A stretch of DNA of 64,000 nt from Thermoproteota archaeon (GTDB lineage Archaea > Thermoproteota > Thermoprotei_A > EX4484-217-1). The notes under the pieces were generated by a model. The model was given only the letters and a program-made list of their open reading frames with translations. It searched no databases and was not told where the DNA came from. Both the position numbers and the translations under genes were made by a program. The stretch spans positions 37,183 through 101,182 of the forward strand of contig JAPDJU010000006.1 in NCBI GenBank assembly GCA_029258915.1. The letters are read 5' to 3'. Each line of letters begins with the position of its first letter. Within the stretch, counting starts at the first letter, position 1. Below, in pieces: positions 40,730-49,418 of this stretch.

Positions 40730-42220
40730 ATGGTGTGGGGCATAGTGATGCCAATTGAGGAAAGACTAATAATCATGGCGATTTCGGGTTTACTTGTTTT
40801 AGCAGGCAATTTTCCCCCCATTAGAGAAAGCAAGTTAAGCGTTACTTTAAGATCCATAGGCTACATTGTTCTTCTCTTAAATATACCACATGTAGACATA
40901 GTGAGTTCAATTCTCATCCTTGGAGGAGTATCAATTTCAGTAAGCTTAACAGGTTTTTCGCTTCATTATTCAAAAATTAAATATGAAACAACAAGTTTAG
41001 TTGTGCTTATCGATATTTTTGCTCTTGCAATATTATTTACCTTCTCCTCTAAATTTTTAATAGAACTAATTACGTTTTGGTTGTTAACAGAGCTGTTAGG
41101 TTTCTTCTTAATAGCATACGACTCTATCATTGGTGTAAGAAGAGAGGCCATGAATTCTGCTTTAAAGTATCTCCTATTTTCTATGATACCGACAGACGTA
41201 GCTCTCTTCATTTTACTCGCATTAACAGGCTTCAATAAAGCAGCACGCATACCTATACATGACTTGTTTGTAAATGTAGACTCGCCTATATTGACAGCAT
41301 TAGTCATAATAGGTTTCTTTTCCAAAGCAGCTATTTTTCCGCTTCATTTCTGGCTGCCTGATGCTCACTCCATAGCTCCTGCTCCTGCTTCATCATTGCT
41401 TTCAGGCTTAATGGTTAAGATGGGTATTTATGGGCTTTACTTAGTGACTAAGTTTAATATAAATAAGGAAGCAGCATTTCTAACACTGTTCATACCAGCC
41501 TCAATTACAGCGATATATGGTGGCTTACAGGCCTCCATACAACATGACATTAAAAGAATTTTAGCCTATAGTACTACATCGCATATGGCGGTCATGGTTT
41601 TACTCTTATTCTTATATATGCTTCTTGGAGATAAAATATTTGTTTACACGCTTATGATATATGCACTCGCTCATATAATATATAAGGCCGGTTTATTTGC
41701 TGATTCAGGGTTGGTAGAGGTTTTAACGCATGAAAGAGTAGTGGGGAGGCTTGGATACGTAAGCAGAATTGTTCCCCTAGAAACCCTTGCTGTAATCCTT
41801 TTAACTTTATCAATGTTAGGCATGCCTCCGACAGTAGGTTTCCTTGCAAAACTCCTATTGTTTACATCAATTTCACACTATTTAACCTATTCGTGGATTT
41901 ACTTAGCTATATTGCTGATAATTTCTATCGAGATTTCTCTTACAGTTCTCTATAGTGTAAGGTATCTAAAAGTTCATATAACTAGTAAGGACATTATAAA
42001 TCTTAAGAAACTTAATCTTAAAGCACTTACAATGAAATATTACGTTGCATTAATGGCATTAATCTCAATAATAATAACCTTCACGCTCTCAATATTTGAA
42101 ACACTATATGTTGAAGAAATTAAGCTACTTGGAGAGATAATACCAGTGCTGTATGTTTCATTAGCTATGCTTTTGTTTATCTCGCTACCATTATATGAAC
42201 TATTTAGAGTGGAAAAATGA
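40730..42220 (+). CDS. Second NuoL/M-like antiporter subunit
   Basis: 496 aa; FFSKAAIFPLHFWLPDAHSIAPAPASSLLSGLMVKMGIYGLY; DIKRILAYSTTSHM. Confidence 0.9.
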   Translation: MVWGIVMPIEERLIIMAISGLLVLAGNFPPIRESKLSVTLRSIGYIVLLLNIPHVDIVSSILILGGVSISVSLTGFSLHYSKIKYETTSLVVLIDIFALAILFTFSSKFLIELITFWLLTELLGFFLIAYDSIIGVRREAMNSALKYLLFSMIPTDVALFILLALTGFNKAARIPIHDLFVNVDSPILTALVIIGFFSKAAIFPLHFWLPDAHSIAPAPASSLLSGLMVKMGIYGLYLVTKFNINKEAAFLTLFIPASITAIYGGLQASIQHDIKRILAYSTTSHMAVMVLLLFLYMLLGDKIFVYTLMIYALAHIIYKAGLFADSGLVEVLTHERVVGRLGYVSRIVPLETLAVILLTLSMLGMPPTVGFLAKLLLFTSISHYLTYSWIYLAILLIISIEISLTVLYSVRYLKVHITSKDIINLKKLNLKALTMKYYVALMALISIIITFTLSIFETLYVEEIKLLGEIIPVLYVSLAMLLFISLPLYELFRVEK

Positions 42221-43227
42221 TATTTGATAATGAAGGCGTTGAGAGAGAGATAATACCTTACATATTTGGTAGATTACTATCTCTTATATCGTTTCTAAGT
42301 CTAATGATTATAAGTTATGCATTACTTTCTAAATCTACTTTATATATGGAGGTCTCGATAAAACTAAAACTTCTTTTAATATCAATGATTGTGCTCAGCT
42401 ATGTTATGTATAAGGATAGGTTAAGAATCCTTTATGGTGCTTTTATTCTCCCTATAGTAACATTACTATATTACTTATTATTAACAAGCAGTAACTTTGC
42501 CTTAAACGTAATGGTTTCCTTTAATATCTTTCTTCTTACATGTGGACTATATTGTAGTTCAAAGCATTTAATGATTCCATTAGGTTATTGTTCCTCAATA
42601 TTTTTACCTCGGTTTGTATTCCAATACAATCTACTTTCACTACTCTTACTAACTATAAGATTAGATATTATTGAGCGAATATTTTTAGCGATAGGTACTG
42701 CTTTGCTTCTTTATAAGCTCTCTTCCTATCTAAAAGGTCCAATATTCAATTTATGGATACTTTGTTTTCAAAAACTTATGAGAGAAAGTAACATGATTAA
42801 GAACTCGCTGAGTAAATTAAATTATTTGCTTAAAAAAGACATTGGACAATACTTGTATAAAAAAGAAATAGTAATTATACATAAAATCCCTCTAAAAATA
42901 TCTTATAAGGTTGTTGTTAGAAAGATAATTATAGCATATGAGCATTGTCAGTTAAGGATATTTACGTCATTGATGAGTGTTCTTAATGTATTAGCTAACA
43001 TTAATATAGAAGTTCATATACCAGCTATTGTTAGAACAACTAAAAACCTTGTTAAGCAGATACTACACATTGAAAGAAAAACTCTAAATATCTTAAAAAA
43101 TATTTCAAAATATCTTGAACATGTACAGAAATCTGTAGAACATTCTTTGACGCTTTCATCATTTCTAATAGGATTAATAATATTAACAATAGTTCTAATA
43201 TACCTAGTTTTAATGTATCTAACGTAA
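42217..43227 (+). CDS. Unrecognised membrane protein with central basic region and C-terminal TM anchor
   Basis: 336 aa, ATGA overlap with the preceding Mrp-like gene; hydrophobic N-terminal half, C-terminal SFLIGLIILTIVLIYLVLMYLT. Confidence 0.7.
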   Translation: MIFDNEGVEREIIPYIFGRLLSLISFLSLMIISYALLSKSTLYMEVSIKLKLLLISMIVLSYVMYKDRLRILYGAFILPIVTLLYYLLLTSSNFALNVMVSFNIFLLTCGLYCSSKHLMIPLGYCSSIFLPRFVFQYNLLSLLLLTIRLDIIERIFLAIGTALLLYKLSSYLKGPIFNLWILCFQKLMRESNMIKNSLSKLNYLLKKDIGQYLYKKEIVIIHKIPLKISYKVVVRKIIIAYEHCQLRIFTSLMSVLNVLANINIEVHIPAIVRTTKNLVKQILHIERKTLNILKNISKYLEHVQKSVEHSLTLSSFLIGLIILTIVLIYLVLMYLT

Positions 43228-43289
43228 GAACAATTGATTGAAAATAGCTTAACTATAGAGAGCGATCTTAGGTATTCCATTTAGATGTT

Positions 43290-43490
43290 TAAGAAGAACT
43301 ATTGGTGTGACATATGTTTTAGTGGTTTCGGAAGCATAGCACTTACATTGTTCGATAGGAGCATTCTATGATGAATAACATTAAGTCAAGCCGTTGAGAA
43401 CCTGGGCTTCTTAGGAAGTAAGCTTTCATGGTAAACATTGGTGTAACTCTTAGTGAAGCACTGAAGAGAAGCTTATACAAATAGCCATAG
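43290..43490 (+). pseudogene. Possible degenerate TnpB/OrfB (IS200/IS605-type) C-terminal relic
   Basis: Translation across frames: KKNYWCDICFSGF...DRSIL...MNNIK...; CxxC followed by DR and MNI-like residues, with stops and frame changes. Confidence 0.25.
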
Positions 43491-43617
43491 TTAATTAAAA
43501 AATGTAAGCAGCAATTACGGTACTTACTCTATATTTTTTACTTCAATAAGTTTATAAATAAGCACGCTTTCTTTCTCAATGAAGCATAAAGCCTATGGTC
43601 TCTTAGGAGGGTATTTA

Positions 43618-43860
43618 ATGGTAAAGTACAAAGTTAATATAAATAAGGATGCATGTATCGGTGATGGAATCTGTATTTCCATATGCCCTGAAGTTTTCGA
43701 ATTTGATGAAGAAGGTAAAGCCAGAATAGTGGAAAAATATAGAGAAGAGGGCAAGGAATATACAGGTTTGGTAGATGCAAGCGGAGAGCTGGAGGACTGT
43801 CTTAACCAATCAGAAGCTATGTGTCCAACGCAAGCAATAAAGTTATTTAAACTAGAATAA
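43618..43860 (+). CDS. 4Fe-4S ferredoxin of the Pyrococcus furiosus type (CxxD ligand motif)
   Basis: VNINKDACIGDGICISICPEVFEFDEEGKARIV...CLNQSEAMCPTQAI; ATG 43618 preceded by AGGAGGGT. Confidence 0.9.
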   Translation: MVKYKVNINKDACIGDGICISICPEVFEFDEEGKARIVEKYREEGKEYTGLVDASGELEDCLNQSEAMCPTQAIKLFKLE

Positions 43861-43929
43861 AGTCTTAACCAAAGATTAGCATTAAAAATAATGGAGTAAT
43901 TTTTCTATATTTTATGTTTTACTCAAAGC

Positions 43930-44290
43930 AACATACGATAAAATAGTCACTCTCTAAACGATACGATGCCTCTTGGTTTTGTTTTCAGAGCTTACTATTG
44001 GCAAATGTCTTATTTTATTTGCTAACATAACGCGTAAAGTCTCAATCTTCCGTGCATATTGTATCCTTAGACGTAATGTCTTTGACCTTTAAGTTTTCTA
44101 AGGAGCCCCTACCACCTAACGCTTTTATTATATCTCTTCCGGAAATAATACCGTAAACTTTTCAATCATCGTTTATGATAACTATGCATCCAGAATCCTT
44201 CTCTGCCATAAGTTTAACAGTATCCATAAGCTCAGCTTTCCCGTGCAATGTAATCATAAGTTCAAACACCATGTTTAACCGCGTGTTGGA
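43930..44290 (-). pseudogene. Decayed CBS-domain protein gene
   Basis: Broken frames: LHGKAELMDTVKLMAEKDSGCIVIINDD*KVYGIISGRDIIKALGG...VKDITSKDTICTED* / ETLRVMLANKIRHLPIVSSENK / RGIVSFRE. Confidence 0.8.
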
Positions 44291-44360
44291 AATCTAGCTA
44301 CCTTTTCAAATTCAATATTTTTAGTATTTAACTTAGATAGCGTTTAATTGTCGAAAAATG

Positions 44361-44415
44361 TCAGACAAATGCCTTTTCTTCACCAATAAAATTCGGTGTC
44401 GGGAGTACTCATCAT
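44361..44415 (-). ncRNA. C/D box guide sRNA
   Basis: Minus strand: C ATGATGA (44415-44409), 12-nt guide, D' CCGA (44396-44393), C' GTGAAGA (44383-44377), 12-nt guide, D CTGA (44364-44361); TATA-like CTTAAAAACTT ~30 nt upstream; T-run after D. Confidence 0.85.
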
Positions 44416-44470
44416 CCAGAGGACAATATGTAGTTTAGACATTATTAAGTTTTTAAGAAATGGCATCTGA

Positions 44471-46396
44471 TTATCCTATGTTTCTGAGATACTCGTTTAT
44501 TTTCTTTTTAACTATTTCTGCAACGGTTTTTCCGTCTACTTTTCCTCTCAACTTACTCATAGCTAACCCCATGATTGCGCCAAAAGCTCTTTCTCTCCTG
44601 GCTTTTATTAGTTCTCTTTTATCTTTAATTATTTCCTCTACAATCGCTTCAACGTCTCTTAACGTTAATCTTTCGATTTTTAGAACTTTAATTGCTTCTT
44701 CAACAGTTTTTCCAGGGTTACGGGCAATCCATGCTAAAATTTTCGGTATTGCTTCCTTAGCCATGGTTTTTTCAGAGTATTTTTCAAGTATTTCTTCAAA
44801 TACTTCATCTCTAATGTTTTCTATAGGTATTCCTTCTCCTTTTAAAGCCTTCAACGTGTTTTCAAATGTTGTAGCTATGAGAACCGGGGATACCTTACCC
44901 TTAAATTTCTCAACAAGTTTTTCAAACAAATCTAGCCAATATGATTTAATCATAAGCCTTGCTAGATCTTTACTTAAACCATATTCCCTAACGAATTTCT
45001 CATATTTCTGCTCAGGTTTTTCAGGTAATTTTTCTCTTATCTTTTCCAGCCACTCTTCTGTTACTTCTATTGGTGGGACATCTGTCTCAGGATACATTCT
45101 AGCAGCTCCAGGCTGAGGTCTCATATACCTAGTTGTACCATCAGGGTTAGCTGCCCTAGTTTCCTTAGGCACTCCTTTTAAAGCATACTTTGCTCTTTCA
45201 ACAATTGCTTTTAATGCTTCTCTAGCATTATCTTCTCTATCAGCAACTATGACTATAGCATCTTTTTCAGGGTCTGCTTTACAGTACTCATAAAGCATTC
45301 TAATTTCACTATCCGTGATACCGTATCTTGGCAGTTCATCAGTATGTATTATCCCTGAAACACCTCCCCAGAATTTCGCATATTCTGCCAGTTCTGTTCC
45401 AAATCTTCTCTTCGGTTGAAGTTCTATGCCAAGTATGCCTTTAAAATATGGAAGTACTTGCGCTAATATTTTCTTTCTCTCCTTTAAAGCCCTTCTCAAA
45501 ACTTTGCTTTTGGTTTTCTCAAAAATCTTAGTTACATCAATAGGTTTGAAAGCTATATCTTCTTCTCTTAGCCCTCTCTTTTTAAGCCCATCCCTGATTT
45601 TAAGCAACCTGTACTGTCTTAGTGCTTCGTAAGCTACAACCCTACTTATAAGTTCAAGTTTCTGTACACCTTTAACCTCTATTTTTTCTCCTCCTTCTAT
45701 TGAAATGTTTAAATCCTGTCTTATTGTTCCTAAGCCTCTCTTAACTTTGCCAGTTATTCTTAAAAGCTGCCCTATTTTGTATGCTACTCTTTCAGCTTGC
45801 TCTGGTGTATGTATATCTGGACCTGTAGCTATCTCTATGAGAGGTATTCCAAGCCTGTCTAGCCTATACGTTACTTCAGCTCCTTTTTCAGCTATTTTAC
45901 GTGCTGCATCTTCTTCTAAACATATTGTCTGTATTCTAATAACGTCTTCTTCGTCTTCTAAATATCCTCCTAAAGCAACAACTGCTGTTCTTTGAAAACC
46001 TGTAGTGTTTGAACCATCGATAACAATTTTCCTCATAACATGAACTTCATCTACTGGTTTAGAGTTTAGAAGTAAAGCTACTGTTAAGGCTATTTCTAAA
46101 GCCTCTCTATTTAACTCATGTGGAGGTTCTTCATCCCCTTCAACAAGACAGGTGTAATTATCATATGATTCATAAAGATAGTATCTTCCTCTTTTCCATT
46201 CAAATAAAGCTGCAATATCTACTTCTCCAAGCTCGCTTCTTGTGGGTCTAAGTCTACGTATAAAGTTAAATTCTCCTTTCTCTTCAACAAGTTTCGTAGG
46301 ACACTTACAGAACAGCTTATGTTTAGTATTTAATTGTTGGTGAAGTTCAAGACCGACCTTTAGACCTAGTTTTTTAAAGTCTATTTTCTCTCCCAA
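44471..46396 (-). CDS. gatE: Glutamyl-tRNA(Gln) amidotransferase subunit E
   Basis: KVGLELHQQLNTKHKLFCKCPT; GSNTTGFQRTAVVALGG; MRPQPGAARMYPETDVPP. Confidence 0.97.
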   Translation of the reverse strand: MGEKIDFKKLGLKVGLELHQQLNTKHKLFCKCPTKLVEEKGEFNFIRRLRPTRSELGEVDIAALFEWKRGRYYLYESYDNYTCLVEGDEEPPHELNREALEIALTVALLLNSKPVDEVHVMRKIVIDGSNTTGFQRTAVVALGGYLEDEEDVIRIQTICLEEDAARKIAEKGAEVTYRLDRLGIPLIEIATGPDIHTPEQAERVAYKIGQLLRITGKVKRGLGTIRQDLNISIEGGEKIEVKGVQKLELISRVVAYEALRQYRLLKIRDGLKKRGLREEDIAFKPIDVTKIFEKTKSKVLRRALKERKKILAQVLPYFKGILGIELQPKRRFGTELAEYAKFWGGVSGIIHTDELPRYGITDSEIRMLYEYCKADPEKDAIVIVADREDNAREALKAIVERAKYALKGVPKETRAANPDGTTRYMRPQPGAARMYPETDVPPIEVTEEWLEKIREKLPEKPEQKYEKFVREYGLSKDLARLMIKSYWLDLFEKLVEKFKGKVSPVLIATTFENTLKALKGEGIPIENIRDEVFEEILEKYSEKTMAKEAIPKILAWIARNPGKTVEEAIKVLKIERLTLRDVEAIVEEIIKDKRELIKARRERAFGAIMGLAMSKLRGKVDGKTVAEIVKKKINEYLRNIG

Positions 46397-46408
46397 GCTA
46401 AACCACCT

Positions 46409-47746
46409 TCAATTTAAGTATGTTGAAAACATCGTTCTTGGATTTATTTCGCCAGCAATATTTGTAAGCATAAGCTTCCTAACTTCATCCATATTTCTTG
46501 TCTTAGCCAAAACCCACATGAGCTTAACCAGTGCGACTTCAGGCAGCATGTCCTCTCCTGGAATAACACCCATAGCTAAAAGGTCTCTTCCAGTACTGTA
46601 AACGTTCATGTTGATACGCCCCCATAAACATTGAGAAGTCATAACTACAGGTATTCCTTCTTCAATAGCTCTCTTTAGAGAATCGAAAATATATACTGGC
46701 GTATGGCCTAAGCCTGTTCCTTCAAGAACTATTCCATGGTATTTTTTATCCACTAAAAAGTCTATTATCTCTCCTGACATTCCTGGATGAGTTTTTACTA
46801 ATGCGACTTTCCCATCAAACTTGTTTTCTAGAATCATTTCTCTATTTTTATCTCTTGGTTTAAAATGGTCATTAATAATGATTATTTCACCTTTTTCAAC
46901 TTTAGCCAAAGGTTTATCATTTATTGATCTAAACGCATCTCTACGGCTTGTATGCATTTTTCTAACTTTAGTCCCTCTGTGAACTAAGCAGTATACATCT
47001 GCTGTTTCACCATGCATAACAACAGTAACCTCAGCAAAAGGTGCTTTAGCAGCTACAAGAACTGCTGAGTAAAGGTTCATAGCTGCATCAGATGATGGTC
47101 TATCCGATGATCTTTGAGAACCAACTAAAACAACTGGTACTGGGAGATTTCTAAGAGCAAAAGCAAGTGCTGCAGCAGTATAGGACATAGTATCTGTTCC
47201 ATGAGGAACAACTACTCCGTCAAATCCCTCCCATATTTTTTTAGCAATTTCTTCTGCGATTCTAGACCATAGCTCAGGTGTCATGTTTTCGCTAAAAATA
47301 GAGAATAAAACCTCTGCTTCAATATTAGCTATATTCATGATTTCAGGGGCGAATTCTAAAATATCCTCTGTTTTTAATGCAGGATATACTGCACCAGTTC
47401 TGTAATCAACTCTGCTTGCAATAGTGCCTCCAGTGCTTATTATAGAAACTTTAGGTAATTTCGGATTATACTCTACTTTAATAGATGGAGTATATTTTTT
47501 GAGCTTTTCTCCTTCAGCAACTTTTGCTAGTTTTAATTTGTCTGTAAAACGTACGCCAATATTATAACCATTATCTAGTTTAATGACTATGTATGGTCTT
47601 TTTGAGAGAGCAGCTCTAGGCATTAATATTCCTTCAACAATAAGGTCTTTACGTATGATCCTTACTCTGTCGCCGATTTTAACATTACATTTTTCTAGAA
47701 ACTTTCTTAGTTTCCCTTTATAGCCGTAGAGAGGATCCTCTATCAA
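46409..47746 (-). CDS. gatD: Glutamyl-tRNA(Gln) amidotransferase subunit D
   Basis: Asparaginase-like STGGTIASRVDYRTGAV, VPHGTDTMSYTAAAL, GSQRSSDRPSSDAAMN. Confidence 0.97.
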   Translation of the reverse strand: MIEDPLYGYKGKLRKFLEKCNVKIGDRVRIIRKDLIVEGILMPRAALSKRPYIVIKLDNGYNIGVRFTDKLKLAKVAEGEKLKKYTPSIKVEYNPKLPKVSIISTGGTIASRVDYRTGAVYPALKTEDILEFAPEIMNIANIEAEVLFSIFSENMTPELWSRIAEEIAKKIWEGFDGVVVPHGTDTMSYTAAALAFALRNLPVPVVLVGSQRSSDRPSSDAAMNLYSAVLVAAKAPFAEVTVVMHGETADVYCLVHRGTKVRKMHTSRRDAFRSINDKPLAKVEKGEIIIINDHFKPRDKNREMILENKFDGKVALVKTHPGMSGEIIDFLVDKKYHGIVLEGTGLGHTPVYIFDSLKRAIEEGIPVVMTSQCLWGRINMNVYSTGRDLLAMGVIPGEDMLPEVALVKLMWVLAKTRNMDEVRKLMLTNIAGEINPRTMFSTYLN

Positions 47747-47850
47747 AACTAAGTATCACCTATTAGAAACTTTAGGTAAGATGTTTTATAAAATGAACTT
47801 AGAAGAAACAATAGGTAGCAGTAATAAAATAAGTAAATACAGTACTTACT

Positions 47851-48021
47851 TTACCTTCTACCATAACCTCTCTGAAAAGCCATTTGTTGCTGAGCAAGTC
47901 TTCTAACATATTCTCTTCTATTCCTAAGCCTTGGAGCTAAATTCTTCCTAGGCTTAGCTGGAATTTTAGGCGTCTGGCTTCTGACCTTTCCAGCTTTAGT
48001 TATTGAACCATGAGATGGCAT
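47851..48021 (-). CDS. rps30e: 30S ribosomal protein S30e (not in the supplied ORF track)
   Basis: 56 aa: [56 protein letters not shown]. Confidence 0.95.
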   Translation of the reverse strand: MPSHGSITKAGKVRSQTPKIPAKPRKNLAPRLRNRREYVRRLAQQQMAFQRGYGRR

Positions 48022-48151
48022 ATGTTATCACCAAGTTTTTCCGATAAGGTGTTTTCTATGCTAACCCTTATTAAGCTTATCGCTTACCTTGAAGCTAATA
48101 TTTTAATTAGTGTAGCTTAAATAATTATATGTAGCAATTCAATATAGGAAT

Positions 48152-48166
48152 CTGAATATGTGATGA
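48152..48166 (+). promoter_or_regulatory. k-loop-like element (CUGA-N4-GUGAUGA) in the nop5 leader
   Basis: CTGA 48152-48155, loop ATAT, GTGATGA 48160-48166, 7 nt before the GTG start of nop5. Confidence 0.6.
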
Positions 48167-48172
48167 TAGGAG

Positions 48173-49405
48173 GTGGTTGGAATCAAAGCATACCTTGTAG
48201 ATCACACTATAGGCGTTTTCGCGTTTGACGATAAAGGTAATGTCCTAGCCTACGAAGTAGCTAAAGGAGACTTAGAGAAAGTTGTTGAACATGTTTTTAA
48301 AATTGAAAGAGGTGAACCTTCAGAACTCCATGAAAAAGTTTTGGACAAACTATCGAAAATAGAAGGTATAGACAAAGTAGTAATTGAAGATGAAAGGCTG
48401 GCTAAAATAGTTACTTCTAAAGGATTAGATGTTGAAATAGAACCAGGAAATGCTATTACTAGAATGTTTAGAGAAAATGTAGTAGATTATGCTGTAAAAT
48501 ACGGATTTGCATTATCTCCTGAAGAATACTATTCTAAAATGCATGAAATATCGGTAATTCTTACAAGGAGAAAAGTTAGAAAGGCTGTTGAAAAAAGAGA
48601 CTTACTTGCCGCACAAGGTGTTAGAGCAATAGACGATATTGATAGAACAGTTAACCTATTTGTAGCAAGACTTAGAGAATGGTATTCACTACACTTCCCA
48701 GAACTAGATGATCTTATAAAAGAACATGAAGACTATGCTAGGTTAGTTTATGAACTTGGTCTAAGAGAAAACTTTACCAAAGAAAACCTCGTTAAACTAG
48801 GCTTTAGTGAGGGTAAAGCCAATAGAATAGCTGAAGCTGCTAAGAAGAGTATGGGCGCCGATATTACAGATTTCGACATTAAAACAATGCAAACTTTGGC
48901 AGACATAATATTGAAACTTTACCGTTTAAGAGCAGACATAGCCCAGTATATAGGCGATGTTATGAGAGAAGTAGCTCCAAACGTAACAGCGCTTGTAGGT
49001 CCACTCCTCGGAGCTCGATTAATATCTTTAGCCGGAGGCTTAGAAGAACTAGCAAGACTACCTGCAAGCACTATACAGGTATTAGGTGCTGAAAAAGCAC
49101 TTTTCAGAGCATTAAGAACAGGAGGTAAACCACCAAAACATGGGGTGATATTCCAGTTCCCTGAAATACATAGATCTCCTAGATGGCAAAGAGGTAAAAT
49201 TGCAAGAGCCTTAGCAGGTAAGCTAGCTATTGCTGCACGTGTTGACGCTTTTACAGGGCAGTATATAGGCGACCAGCTTAAGGAAACATTAAGTAAGAGA
49301 ATAGAAGAAGTAAAGAAGCTCTATCCTAAACCGCCAAGACGTAGAGAGGAAGTAAGACCTAGACCGCGTAAAAGAGAAAGGCCTAGAAGGAGAAAGAGAA
49401 AATAG
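48173..49405 (+). CDS. nop5: C/D box sRNP core protein Nop5 (Nop56/58-like)
   Basis: APNVTALVGPLLGARLISLAGGLEELARLPASTIQVLGAEKALFRALRTGGKPPKHGVIFQFPEIH; basic tail. Confidence 0.97.
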   Translation: MVGIKAYLVDHTIGVFAFDDKGNVLAYEVAKGDLEKVVEHVFKIERGEPSELHEKVLDKLSKIEGIDKVVIEDERLAKIVTSKGLDVEIEPGNAITRMFRENVVDYAVKYGFALSPEEYYSKMHEISVILTRRKVRKAVEKRDLLAAQGVRAIDDIDRTVNLFVARLREWYSLHFPELDDLIKEHEDYARLVYELGLRENFTKENLVKLGFSEGKANRIAEAAKKSMGADITDFDIKTMQTLADIILKLYRLRADIAQYIGDVMREVAPNVTALVGPLLGARLISLAGGLEELARLPASTIQVLGAEKALFRALRTGGKPPKHGVIFQFPEIHRSPRWQRGKIARALAGKLAIAARVDAFTGQYIGDQLKETLSKRIEEVKKLYPKPPRRREEVRPRPRKRERPRRRKRK

Positions 49406-49418
49406 AAAAACGGTTTGG

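Noticed and set aside
44460-45116. 218-aa plus-strand ORF opposite gatE
   Set aside because: Ser/Phe-rich antisense shadow of the GatE C-terminus.
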